Shown piece after piece: positions 40,901-49,263 of a DNA stretch of 64,000 nt. Numbering within the stretch: the first letter of the stretch is position 1; the number at the start of each line of letters is the position of its first letter. The position numbers and the translations under genes are program-made. Under the pieces are notes generated by a model. That model was not told the DNA's origin. It saw only the letters and a list, made by a program, of their open reading frames with translations, and did no database searches. The stretch covers positions 372,001-436,000 of the forward strand of contig CAWGYT010000008.1 of NCBI GenBank assembly GCA_963826795.1, written 5' to 3'. The DNA comes from CAWGYT01 sp963826795. Lineage in GTDB: Bacteria > Planctomycetota > Planctomycetia > Pirellulales > Pirellulaceae.

Positions 40901-41200
40901 GAACCCCGAGACGTCAAACCCGCTCGGCAAATCAATCCGCGAGAGGGCCTCGTCGGGCGAGGTGAAGCGAATCGACTCCGCCTGAGTATTGGGCGCCAGT
41001 TCCGCCCCGAGTGCTTTGTCACAGCTGAAATTGAGGGTTGGGTGGCCGGGGTCGAACGAAGTGAGCCCCCGGAAAATTGCGGTCTGGGGGCTCACTTCGT
41101 TCGACCCCAGGCACCCCAAAATCAAGCTGTGACAAAGCACTAGCGTCGATAATGCCAGTGACCCAAACAGGCAGAAGATCGCGGATCTTAGCATCGCCAT
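37992..41200 (-). CDS. PVC-type membrane-bound dehydrogenase with heme-binding domain (one frameshift)
   Basis: Large exported dehydrogenase of the planctomycete/verrucomicrobial family, about 1070 residues. After a signal peptide comes a glucose/sorbosone dehydrogenase-like propeller (VSGFAAEPMVQQPIAMAFD, GRLWVAECFTYAENGKF, TNPWGMDWNDHGQLFFINTV). A long HEAT-like helical region is next, and then the C-terminal PVC CxxCH domain GRTLYNRTCGQCHKLFGEGG. The two halves are in different frames, separated at a run of seven C at 39822-39828. Adding one base gives ISWRGGRTETRESE and continuity. A 132-bp inverted-repeat element lies in frame between the signal peptide and mature protein. The substrate is probably an aldose or similar sugar. 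Start follows GAGGAG. Confidence 0.85.
41010..41141. mobile_element. 132-bp inverted-repeat (MITE-like) element inside the dehydrogenase gene
   Basis: Perfect 17-bp terminal inverted repeats (agtgctttgtcacagct at 41010-41026 and its complement at 41125-41141) enclose an internal perfect 23-bp inverted repeat (41048-41070 with 41086-41108, 15-base loop). The element is 132 bp, exactly 44 codons, and contains no stop in the dehydrogenase frame. Its ends share about 30 bases with dispersed repeats at 22403, 41224 and 53996. No target-site duplication is obvious. No transposase is encoded, so it would need one supplied from elsewhere. Confidence 0.75.
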
Positions 41201-41223
41201 TCTCGTGGGTTGCTCCTCGTGCG

Positions 41224-41270
41224 GTGTGACAGCTTAATCTTGGGGTGCGTTGGGAAAAGGGGTCAGTTAA
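41224..41270 (+). repeat. Dispersed repeat, GTCAC/TTGGGAAAAGGGGTCAG family, copy 2
   Basis: Runs gtgtgacagcttaatctt, then tggggtgcg, then TTGGGAAAAGGGGTCAG. It shares its first half with the ends of the 132-bp inverted-repeat element only 83 bases away, and the whole with copies at 22403-22450 and 53996-54070. It lies upstream of the PVC dehydrogenase, whose promoter may be in or near it. Confidence 0.75.
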
Positions 41271-41464
41271 GATGCATCGGTTCAAGACGGCGCCGGACCG
41301 ATGGAACGCGGTGAGGTTGATTCCGAGTCGACCCGCGACCCGAAGGACCAGAGACCATCCGCACAGAATTGCGACAGCCCGCACAGGAGATCGAAGGCCC
41401 TGTGAAAATCGGCAGAAATTGCGATGTCTCACGCCAGCCCGTGAGTTGACGCGACGATTGTTAG

Positions 41465-41551
41465 CGGAGAGGACAGGATTCGAACCTGCGGACCCGTTTC
41501 CAGGTCACCGATTTAGCAAACCGGCGCTTTCGACCACTCAGCCACCTCTCC
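41465..41551 (-). tRNA. tRNA-Ser (anticodon GCT)
   Basis: On the minus strand an 87-nt cloverleaf can be drawn. The acceptor stem GGAGAGG pairs with CCTCTCC followed by discriminator G. The D-arm is GGCTGAGTGGTCGAAAGC. The anticodon stem-loop has CCGGTTTGCTAAATCGG with anticodon GCT, read as serine AGC/AGU. A long class-II variable arm (ACCTGGAAACGGGT) and T-arm GCAGGTTCGAATCCTGT complete it. The long variable arm and the sequence are typical for serine. CCA is not encoded. Confidence 0.96.
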
Positions 41552-41660
41552 CAACGACAACCTTCGGAGCGAACGTGGCGAACACTCCCGACGTCGCTCA
41601 GGGAGGCATTTTGATTCATTCTTTCCGTTGCTGCAACCCATCTCGGGAAAGACGTTGCCG

Positions 41661-43361
41661 ATGAGCTTGACGATCGCAAGTCCCTCACTTTCTGTCCCGC
41701 GGCCGAACCCCTCCGACCGAGTCGGCCGGACACTGTTTGCGGCCCTTTTGACCATCACCGGTGGGCTTTCCAGCACCCAGGAGACCGCGGGTGCCGAGTT
41801 GGACGCCGTGGCCCGGGCACGCCTGAGCATTACGCGGGACGAGCTGCGCGATCACGTCTTCTTGCTGGCCGACGACACGCTGGAAGGCCGTGAGGCGGGC
41901 AGCCGGGGCGGTTATGCGGCAGGCAACTATCTGGTGCGCCATTTCCAAAATCACCTGGAACCGGCGGCCGGCGGAGGCCAGTACTTTCAGCTGTTCCAAA
42001 ACGGGTATCGAAATCTGCTGGGGGTGCGACCCGGCCACGATCCGAGACTGCGTGATGAGTACATTCTAATCGGCGCCCATTACGATCACGTGGGTTACGG
42101 CACGCCGCGCAATAGTAACGGCCCGATCGGCGTGATCCACAACGGGGCGGACGACAACGCCAGCGGCTGTTCCGCGATTCTGGAGATCGTTCAGGCGCTC
42201 GGGACGACCGACTTGTCGACGCGCCGATCCATCCTGTTCGCCCTTTGGGATGGAGAGGAAAAGGGCTTGCTCGGCTCGGAACATTGGGCCAAGCAGCCGA
42301 CCATTCCGCTCTCCCAAATCAGGTGTGTCATCAATACGGACATGATTGGCCGACTGAAGGGCCGACCCCTCGAAGTCCTGGGAACTCGCAGCATGCCGGG
42401 ACTCCGCAGCCTGGTCGCTCAGGCGAATTATCCGAACGACCTCCGACTGAAATTCCCCTGGACCATCGAAGAAAATAGCGACCATTACACCTTTGTCACC
42501 CGACAAATTCCCATCGTGATGTTTCACTCAGGCCTGCACGACGACTACCATCGCCCGACAGATGATCCGGAGTACGTCGATACGGAGGGCTTGGAGGCCA
42601 CCACACGGCTCGTCTTCAATACCCTGACTCGGCTGGCGGATGCCGACGAACTCGGCAGCTACCGCGTCGCGGCTCGACACGAGACCAACGACCGTCAGCG
42701 CGACTTCGAGCGTCCGTTGCCGCCGCCGGCACCCCGCCTCGGCGTCTCCTGGGATCCGTCCACCGATCCCGATCGCCCAGGACTGACACTCCGCGTCGTC
42801 GCGGCCGGCTCGGCGGCGGAACGAGCCGGATTGCGGCCGGGCGACCAGCTGGTCGAGCTCGCCGGGACTCCGCTGCGAGACTCGCTGACGCTGCAACAAG
42901 CCGCGGTCGTGGCGTCCCAACTGCAGCTGACGGTCCTCCGCGAGGACGATCCCGACCCTCGGGGCTTGACCATCAAGCTCAACGGCAAACCCTCTCGGAT
43001 CGGGATCAGTTGGCGAGTGACACCCGCCGAACCCGAGACGGTCACCGTGGTCCGCGTCCTCGCTCATTCAGTCGCCGATCAGGCCGGCGTCCGAGTGGGC
43101 GATCGCATTCATCAATTGGACGGACGTTTATTCGCGGACTCGCGCGAATTTTACGAGATGACGCAAAGCGTGGCCTTGCCGGCGTCGGTGCTGCTCGAGC
43201 GGGAAGGTCGGCTGCGGGAACTCACGCTCCCTTCGCTGCCGCCCCTGGGAATCGCCACCGAACCCGAACCTCAAACGGCCTTGGACAAGGAGCTAAGCCG
43301 CGGCAGCGTGCGTCACGGAGCGGCCCCTTCAGGGCGGGAGGAGGAAGACCGCGCCGCATGA
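41661..43361 (+). CDS. Secreted M28-family zinc peptidase with two PDZ domains
   Basis: Exported aminopeptidase-like protein, 566 residues. Start at MSLTIASPS; an ATG 33 bases upstream is also possible. A signal-like hydrophobic stretch (TLFAALLTITGGLSS) precedes the M28 catalytic region. Zinc ligands can be read as His and Asp in LIGAHYDHVG and NGADDNASG, Glu-Glu in WDGEEKGLLGS, Asp in INTDMIGR, and His in DDYHRPTDD. Two PDZ domains follow: AAERAGLRPGDQLVELAGTP and VADQAGVRVGDRIHQLDGR. PDZ-bearing M28 enzymes degrade exported peptides in the periplasm. It is convergent with apbE, 10 bases apart. Confidence 0.88.
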   Translation: MSLTIASPSLSVPRPNPSDRVGRTLFAALLTITGGLSSTQETAGAELDAVARARLSITRDELRDHVFLLADDTLEGREAGSRGGYAAGNYLVRHFQNHLEPAAGGGQYFQLFQNGYRNLLGVRPGHDPRLRDEYILIGAHYDHVGYGTPRNSNGPIGVIHNGADDNASGCSAILEIVQALGTTDLSTRRSILFALWDGEEKGLLGSEHWAKQPTIPLSQIRCVINTDMIGRLKGRPLEVLGTRSMPGLRSLVAQANYPNDLRLKFPWTIEENSDHYTFVTRQIPIVMFHSGLHDDYHRPTDDPEYVDTEGLEATTRLVFNTLTRLADADELGSYRVAARHETNDRQRDFERPLPPPAPRLGVSWDPSTDPDRPGLTLRVVAAGSAAERAGLRPGDQLVELAGTPLRDSLTLQQAAVVASQLQLTVLREDDPDPRGLTIKLNGKPSRIGISWRVTPAEPETVTVVRVLAHSVADQAGVRVGDRIHQLDGRLFADSREFYEMTQSVALPASVLLEREGRLRELTLPSLPPLGIATEPEPQTALDKELSRGSVRHGAAPSGREEEDRAA

Positions 43362-43371
43362 TCCTGGTCCG

Positions 43372-44502
43372 TCAATCCGAGCGCATCAGTCGCGTGAAGC
43401 CGGGGGATTGACGCACCTGCACCTCCCCTGCCTCGAGATAGGCGAAGCGAACTTCCAACTGCGGGTGCCGGGCCAGTCGAGCCAGCCCGACTTCCGGCCC
43501 CAGCACCGAGATGGCAGACGCCCACGCATCGGCCAGGCGCCCGGTTGGCGCAACGACCGTCACACTGAGGCGTCGCGTCAGTCCCTCGCCGGTGCGGGGA
43601 TCGATCAGATGCGAGTATCGGACGCCGTCCAGCTCGACGAATTGCCAAAGATCCCCTGACGTGGCCACTGCTTGATTGACCAGTTCCAGCTGACCGTCAA
43701 TCGGGGTCCGGTCGGTCAGGCCCGCGATGCCGATCCGCCAGGCCGACTCGCCCGGCGGCGGATCACCCGCAAGGACATCGCCCCCGCCATCGATCAGGGC
43801 CCGGCTCAAACCATGCCGCGCCAATTCCGCCAGCGCTTCGTCCAGGGCATCTCCTTTCGCGATGCCTCCCGGGTCAAGCAGCATTCCCGGCTTCAGCAAC
43901 TGCACCGCCTGGAGATCGGCATTCAGCACGAGCTGTTGATAGCCAACGGCCTCGCGGGCCTCCCGCAAGCGTTCCGCATCCGGCCGCCGATGCGTCCGGC
44001 GCGCTCGCCGCCAGAGTTTGGTGAGCGGGCCGATCGTGATGTCGAACGCACCGTCACTCGCCTCGCTCAACTGCTGGGCGGCCTGCAGCACGCGCCACAA
44101 ATCCTGACCGACCGGCACCGGCCGGGCGTGTGGTGAAGTCGCACTGAGGCGACTTAATTCGCTGTCCGACTTGTAGTTACTCAGCTGGGCGTCCAAGCTG
44201 GAGATCCGCTCGAAGGCGGCGTCCAGGCCGCGGCCAGCCTGCAGGGCATCGGACGCATAGACGGTGACGACGAACTCCGTCCCCATGTGCCGCTCGCGCC
44301 GCTGGTATCGGGTCCAAGCGGGCTCATCGGCCACCGCTTTGGCAAGCAGGCTGACAAGGCCGCCCAGGGCGATCCACACAATCAGGCTCCGCCGGACCCA
44401 GCCGCACGCCGAAACTCGCTCCGATCCCGAAAACCCAACTTGGTCCGGTCCGCGGCTTTTCGCGGGGCGTGATTTGAGCGGCGGCGGCGACAACGGTATC
44501 AT
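43372..44502 (-). CDS. apbE: FAD:protein FMN transferase ApbE
   Basis: Attaches FMN covalently to Thr/Ser of exported redox proteins such as NqrB/C or RnfG, using FAD and Mg2+. After an N-terminal membrane or signal segment (SLIVWIALGGLVSLLAKAVA) the protein shows RHMGTEFVVTVYA and FDITIGPLTKLWRRA. It then has LLDPGGIAKGDALDEAL, ALIDGGGDVLAG and the hallmark YSHLIDPRTG, so all ApbE motifs are present. Taken from the second ATG (376 residues); an ATG 12 codons upstream is possible and neither has a clear ribosome-binding site. No flavoprotein target gene is seen in the window. Confidence 0.93.
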   Translation of the reverse strand: MIPLSPPPLKSRPAKSRGPDQVGFSGSERVSACGWVRRSLIVWIALGGLVSLLAKAVADEPAWTRYQRRERHMGTEFVVTVYASDALQAGRGLDAAFERISSLDAQLSNYKSDSELSRLSATSPHARPVPVGQDLWRVLQAAQQLSEASDGAFDITIGPLTKLWRRARRTHRRPDAERLREAREAVGYQQLVLNADLQAVQLLKPGMLLDPGGIAKGDALDEALAELARHGLSRALIDGGGDVLAGDPPPGESAWRIGIAGLTDRTPIDGQLELVNQAVATSGDLWQFVELDGVRYSHLIDPRTGEGLTRRLSVTVVAPTGRLADAWASAISVLGPEVGLARLARHPQLEVRFAYLEAGEVQVRQSPGFTRLMRSD

Positions 44503-44689
44503 GAGAGCGCCAAAGCATTGTTTTCTGATGAGCCTCAATCAACCAACCCGCCTGATTCCCCTCGTACGTTAACTCCTCGTCCACGACACACAGCGGCTAC
44601 GAGGCTGAGTGAGACTCGCAGTATTTCGCAAGTGGAACACGAACACACTGAACGTGTCCCTCCTTTGATCCCAGCGACTGGAGACCCCG

Positions 44690-46026
44690 ATGAACGGAAA
44701 GCCTGATTCCAAGAATAGCAAGCAAACCTCGCGACGCAAGTTCATCCAGAACTCGTCGCTCCTGGTGGCCGGAAGCGCCGTCGCCGGACAACTGGCCTTC
44801 GCCCGCTCCGCCCACGCGTTCGGAAGCGATGAAATCCGCCTCGGCCTGATCGGCTGTGGCGGCCGGGGCACCGGAGCGACTGACAACGCGATGAACTCCG
44901 AAGGTCCGACTCGACTGGTCGCGATGGGCGATGTCTTTGGTGACAGCCTCCAACGCTGTCTGCGTGGACTCAAGGGACAACACAAGGACAAGGTCGACGT
45001 CCCGCCCGAACGTCAGTTCATCGGATTGGATGCCTACAAGCATGTGCTGGATTCCGATATCGACATGGTGATTCTGGCAACTCCGCCAGGCTTCCGCCCG
45101 CTCCATTTCGAAGCGGCCGTGAACGCCAAGAAGCACGTGTTCATGGAAAAGCCAGTCGCGGTCGATCCGGCCGGCGTGCGGCGTGTGCTCAAGGCAAACC
45201 AAGAGGCGAAGAAACTAAATCTCGCCGTGGCCGTCGGACTCCAGCGGCGGCATGAACCGCGCTACATGGAAACCATCAAGCGCCTCCAGGACGGAGCGAT
45301 CGGCGATGTGACCGTGACCCGCGCCTACTGGAACGGCGACGGCGTCTGGGTGCGACCTCGCCGTGAGAATCAGTCCGAAATGGAGTACCAGCTGCGGAAT
45401 TGGTACTATTTCAATTGGCTCTGTGGCGACCACATCGTGGAGCAACATATCCACAACCTGGACGTCATTAACTGGTTGAAGAACGGCTACCCGGTCTCCG
45501 CTCAGGGGCAAGGAGGTCGCCAGGTTCGCACCGGCAAGGACAATGGTGAAATCTACGACCATCACATCGTCGAGTTCACGTACGCCGATGGCTCGAAACT
45601 ATTCAGCCAATGCCGGCACATCCCCCGGACCTGGAGCAGCGTGTCGGAGCACGCGCATGGAACGCAGGGGTCGTGCAACATTAGCGATGCGACGCTCTAC
45701 GACCTCCAAGGCAACGCGACCTGGAAGTGCCCCAACGGCAACGGCGTCAATGGCTGGCAGCAAGAGCACCTTGACCTGTTCGCCAACCTTCGCAAAGGCG
45801 AGCGGCCGAACGAAGGCGACTACGGCGCACTGAGCTCGATGACGTCGATCTTCGGACGGATGGCCACCTACTCCGGCCAAATGCTGAAATGGGACGACGC
45901 CTGAATTCCGAAGTGGTCGTCTCGCCGGTCGATCAGTTCACGAGCTTCAACGACCAACCCCCCGTGCTACCCGACGAGAACGGCTATTACGCGATTCCGA
46001 TGCCCGGAGTCACAAAAGTAATCTAG
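44690..46026 (+). CDS. Secreted Gfo/Idh/MocA oxidoreductase, second paralogue (3' frameshift)
   Basis: About 445 residues after correction. A twin-arginine signal (SKQTSRRKFIQNSSLLVAG, cleavage near SAHAFG) precedes a Rossmann domain (IRLGLIGCGGRGTGATDNAM) with the EKPVAVDPAGVRR segment. The C-terminal substrate domain contains WYYFNWLCGDHIVEQHIHNL. The frame stops at 45903, but one missing C near 45900 gives continuation into NSEVVVSPVDQFTSFNDQPP and VLPDENGYYAIPMPGVTKVI, the usual C-terminus of this subfamily, ending at TAG 46024-46026. Distinct from the paralogue at 5265. Substrate probably an unusual sugar or inositol. Confidence 0.87.
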
Positions 46027-46048
46027 TCCCCTCGGGGCGGCGAGACCT

Positions 46049-46074
46049 GGGAGGGCGAGGCTCCTGCCGAACCG
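46049..46074. repeat. Dispersed 26-bp GC-rich element, copy 2
   Basis: Same element as at 25748 and 59096 with two substitutions (ctcctgccgaaccg in place of ctcccgccgagccg). It lies 22 bases after the corrected oxidoreductase stop. Confidence 0.75.
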
Positions 46075-46103
46075 TGCGCCCTTTCCAATCCCAAACGCCA
46101 TCG

Positions 46104-46310
46104 GCGCATAAAAAAAGGACAGAAGAAGCCGACCGCATTGGAGGCGGAACAACGCGGCGGCTTCTCTGTCCGGCCTGAAAACCCGGGGAAGGTGGGCACT
46201 GGCTCGTGTAAAATACACGGCTCAGCAGCACGCATTCCCTTTGGCTACCGAGCCGACCGTGGTTGTCCCTCAGGCCCTCCTCCTGAGTTCCTGATCGCTT
46301 TGACACGGTA
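46104..46310 (-). ncRNA. Possible small RNA ending in an intrinsic terminator
   Basis: On the minus strand a hairpin (GGACAGAGAAGCCG pairing with CGGCTTCTTCTGTCC, 26-nt loop, one bulge) is followed by seven T at 46110-46116, a good intrinsic terminator. The nearest minus-strand gene stop is over 400 bases upstream, so the terminator may serve an independent transcript. Other hairpins lie upstream: CTCAGG/CCTGAG around AGGAGGG near 46272-46288, and GTGTAAAATACAC at 46206-46218. The 5' end at about 46310 is a guess. It does not match tmRNA, RNase P, SRP or 6S RNA as I know them. It sits in the 556-base gap 46027-46582, otherwise empty apart from the 26-bp repeat. Confidence 0.35.
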
Positions 46311-46582
46311 GACGATTTAGCAAGGTCTGTGCCATCTCAGCCGCGTTTCTCAAGAAAAATTGACTTCCTCCGTCGCAATGCCGGTTTTTTGCAAAAAGAC
46401 ACGCGATTTCTACGCGGCGACGACCATGAGATCCGGGCGCGCCTAAGGAAGAAGAAGTCGAGCCTGCCTAAGCGATCCGCGAGACGTGCTCAAACCCTGA
46501 GCAATTGGGCTGCTGTTTTATCTCGCTGGCGGGGGACGCTGGTACAGCATCCGCGGGGTCTGGCGGCGAACCGAGTCGATCG

Positions 46583-47071
46583 TCAGCGCAGCCGGGGGAT
46601 GTCGGCGACGGCAATGCTTGCGGGAAGTTGTCGCTGCCAAGCGAGAAACCGCGGCCGCAGGTCGGCCGCGTCCCGCGTTACCTGCCCCACGACCTGCTCG
46701 GCTCCCTGCGCGAATGTCGCCCGCAACTGATCGAACCGTTCTGCCAAACGCGTCAGATACGTTTGTTGCTCGAGCGGACTCAGGACTCGGCGTTGCAAGA
46801 GAGTCTGGTCTTGCTGTCGCACGCGGGTCAGTTCGACCAGCCGTCCCCGTTCGGCCTTGAGCAATCGGCCGTGCCAGAAGCCACGTCGGAGAGCACCTTC
46901 TCGGTCGAAATGATACGCCTCGTCTTGCCCCACGAAGAGACTCAGGGCGCCGTTCTCGCGAAATCCGATCACGACCGACTCGTCGTGCCATGGGCAGCGG
47001 ACTTCGATCCGGTCCACCAGGGCGGTCGCTTCGCGCAACAGGTCCTCGCGGTCGCTCTCCTGCCGTGCCAT
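46583..47071 (-). CDS. Conserved-looking hypothetical protein
   Basis: A 162-residue cytoplasmic protein, charged and mostly helical in its second half. Notable features are IEVRCPWHDESVVIGFREN in the N-terminal part and QRRVLSPLEQQTYLTRLAERFDQL near residue 100; no catalytic motif or known family is recognised. GAGAGGGGGG lies directly before the ATG, a plausible ribosome-binding site. It follows the M50 protease gene on the same strand, separated by 84 bases of short GC repeats, so the two may be co-transcribed. Codon use matches the neighbours. Confidence 0.65.
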   Translation of the reverse strand: MARQESDREDLLREATALVDRIEVRCPWHDESVVIGFRENGALSLFVGQDEAYHFDREGALRRGFWHGRLLKAERGRLVELTRVRQQDQTLLQRRVLSPLEQQTYLTRLAERFDQLRATFAQGAEQVVGQVTRDAADLRPRFLAWQRQLPASIAVADIPRLR

Positions 47072-47102
47072 CCCCCCCTCTCAACCTTGCCACGGCCAGA
47101 TA

Positions 47103-47160
47103 GCCCAGATCCGCCCAGCCCAGATCCGCCCAGCCCAGATCAGCGCGCGCCCAGATCAGC
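47103..47160. repeat. Short tandem repeats between the M50 protease and its neighbour
   Basis: The 15-bp unit gcccagatccgccca repeats about 2.7 times from 47103, then a variant cccagatcagcgcg follows twice. The array overlaps the last two codons of the M50 gene. Simple slippage is the likely origin. Confidence 0.75.
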
Positions 47161-48214
47161 GCGGCCGTCGTCGATACCGTTCGCTGACTCGTTTCAGCAG
47201 GTCGCGATCTTCGCTAGAAAGGCTATCGAACCCCGACTCGTGGACTTGGGTCAGGATCTGATCGACGCGTCCGTCCTCGAGCGTTTCGATTTCGCGCTGT
47301 CGCTGGGCTCGCACCTCCTGCCGCCGCTTCCACCAGCGAATCAAGGGACTCGCGGCGGGCTTGGTGCTGCAGCGGGGTCCGCTCTGTTCGAGGCTCGTGT
47401 AACCGGCCGAAAAATCGTATCCCAAGAAGGCATCCTCAGTCGGTGGCAAGTGAGCCATCGCATCTTCTCGCTTCGCGCTGAAGTAAACGAAAATCGCAAG
47501 CAGAACCAGGGCAAACCAGGTCTGCAGCGTATGGCTCGGATTGGCGTCGGCCGTCAGCCAGGCCGCAACCAGGAGCGCGACGGCGGTCAGTTTCGCGACG
47601 CGTGACACGAGCTGAACGGCGCGTGGCCCATCCATCCCGGGCTTGACCAACTGCAAGACGGTGCGCAGCGCGCGTCCCCCGTCAAACGGATAAGCGGGAA
47701 TCAAGTTCAGCAGGATCAGCAGCCAATTGATCCAGAACGTGAGCTTCATGCCGACGACCAGCGGCGTTCCTTCCAGAATCGCCTCGGGGGCCAGCGGATT
47801 CATTAATCCCAGCAGGCTGTGATTGCTTTGCCAAGCCAGGCAGAAGGCCGCCGTGAAGCAAACTCCCAGATTGGCCAACGGTCCGGCGATTACCGTGACC
47901 AAATCGCTCTGCGGCTCCAATGGAGTGGGATGCGGCCCCAAGCCTCCCAGCGGGCCGAGCACGACCTCGTCGAAACTCGCCCCCAGTCGATTCGCAACGA
48001 GGATGTGTCCCAGTTCGTGAACCACCACACTCATCAAGAGGATGGCGAGGCAAGTGGCACCAAGCCACGCGTTGCCGGTCGATGTCGGAGAATTCGCATC
48101 GAGCCAGCTGAGGTACAGCGTGAAGGCCGCAAAGACCAAGAAAAACATGTGGACCCGGACCTGGACTCCGTTCCAGCGCCCCAAACTCACACTCCAAATT
48201 CCGTGATCTCGCAT
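47156..48214 (-). CDS. M50-family (site-2 type) intramembrane metalloprotease
   Basis: Membrane zinc protease of about 352 residues. The family start WSVSLGRWNGVQVRVHMFF leads into the first helix, the catalytic HELGH is in LLMSVVVHELGHILVANRL, and the second zinc-ligand motif is NLIPAYPFDGGRALR. Several further helices and a Arg-rich cytoplasmic tail (RWWKRRQEVRAQRQREIETL) follow. The tail, about 90 residues, is not part of the core family. Start at MRDHGIWSV, where similarity begins; a longer frame up to 48325 adds 37 residues without family character. A role in regulated proteolysis of a membrane protein, for example an anti-sigma factor, is possible but no partner is visible. Confidence 0.85.
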   Translation of the reverse strand: MRDHGIWSVSLGRWNGVQVRVHMFFLVFAAFTLYLSWLDANSPTSTGNAWLGATCLAILLMSVVVHELGHILVANRLGASFDEVVLGPLGGLGPHPTPLEPQSDLVTVIAGPLANLGVCFTAAFCLAWQSNHSLLGLMNPLAPEAILEGTPLVVGMKLTFWINWLLILLNLIPAYPFDGGRALRTVLQLVKPGMDGPRAVQLVSRVAKLTAVALLVAAWLTADANPSHTLQTWFALVLLAIFVYFSAKREDAMAHLPPTEDAFLGYDFSAGYTSLEQSGPRCSTKPAASPLIRWWKRRQEVRAQRQREIETLEDGRVDQILTQVHESGFDSLSSEDRDLLKRVSERYRRRPR

Positions 48215-48541
48215 GGCCCGGTCCGAGCTAAGATGGCAGCGTCCGTGACGTAGCACGAACTCGTCTCCGGTCGCCAAAGACAAGCAAATTTGGAGGCCGA
48301 CCGGGTCAACGTAAATTGCTTCCACATTTTAACCAAGCTCGCTCGGGTAATCAATCATTCGCAGTTTTTCCGCCCCGACCAACCGCTTGACGCGTCGCGG
48401 CGAACTCCGTCCGTGGCGGGCTGGCCTCTTGCGGTCGACTGGCCTACGATAGCCCGCAGTGGAGAGCCTCCCGGCGGGACGAGATGGGTCCGCGCGGTCC
48501 TTCCATGAAATTCATTCCGGACGGTACGGGGGAGTTGAACG
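48215..48541. other. Divergent intergenic stretch
   Basis: A 327-base region between the minus-strand M50 gene and the plus-strand NUDIX gene, likely holding both promoters. Part of it could be an N-terminal extension of the M50 protein. I see no repeat or hairpin of note. Confidence 0.35.
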
Positions 48542-49063
48542 ATGAGCGAGGAGCTACTGCTGAAGGCCGCTCGTTTCCGCGTCGTGCGGGTCGTTCACGA
48601 CCGACCGGACGGAACCCAGACGAGCCGCGAAGTGGTTCGCCATCCTGGCTCGGTCGTGCTGGTGCCGTGTGTCGATTCCGATCGCGTCTGTCTGATTCGG
48701 AACTTTCGCCCAGCGGTCGGGAAGACCTTGATCGAGCTGCCCGCGGGGACGCTCGAACCGCACGAGCCGCCCGACATCTGCGCAGCTCGGGAATTGATCG
48801 AAGAAACGGGCTATCGAGCCGGGGCGTTAACGGAATTAACGTCGTTCTTCGCCGCGCCGGGGATTCTCGACGAACAGATGCATGTATTCGCCGCGACCGA
48901 CCTGACGCCGGGGCCTCCGGCTCGCGAGGCGGACGAGGAAATCGACAACTTCATTGTCAGCTGGGATCAAGCTCTGAACATGATCCGAACCGGCGAAATT
49001 CACGACGCCAAGACAATCGTCGGGCTGCTCTTTTACCATAACTTCTGCGGCGCCGCCCGCTAA
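48542..49063 (+). CDS. NUDIX hydrolase, ADP-ribose pyrophosphatase type
   Basis: A 173-residue enzyme hydrolysing a nucleoside diphosphate linked to another group, most likely ADP-ribose or a nucleotide sugar. The NUDIX box can be read from AGTLEPHEPPDICAARELIE into ETGYRAG (pattern Gx5Ex7REUXEExGU, all Glu ligands present). LIELPAGTLEPHE upstream and FFAAPGILDEQMHVFAATDL downstream match the ADPRase/NudF group. GGGGAG precedes the ATG at normal distance. Transcribed in the same direction as the MoxR cluster but 200 bases before it, so probably separate. Confidence 0.9.
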   Translation: MSEELLLKAARFRVVRVVHDRPDGTQTSREVVRHPGSVVLVPCVDSDRVCLIRNFRPAVGKTLIELPAGTLEPHEPPDICAARELIEETGYRAGALTELTSFFAAPGILDEQMHVFAATDLTPGPPAREADEEIDNFIVSWDQALNMIRTGEIHDAKTIVGLLFYHNFCGAAR

Positions 49064-49263
49064 CCCATCGCGCACCGGCACGAGCCACCGCGAAAAAGTT
49101 GCTCGCCAGTCTGATCGCGGTCGTGATATCATACCAGCCTGCGGTCATCTCCATGCTCGCCCAGAACGCTCGCTCGCCGCGTGACGGTGGCAACGGGCGA
49201 GCCGTCCTGGTGGTTGGATCGCCATCGTCCACGTGGGTTATCTTCTTCACGCCGGGTTAGATC

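Noticed and set aside
46104..46310. 6S RNA or SRP RNA
   Set aside because: The 3' end pairs locally in a terminator, not with the 5' end, and SRP core sequence is missing.
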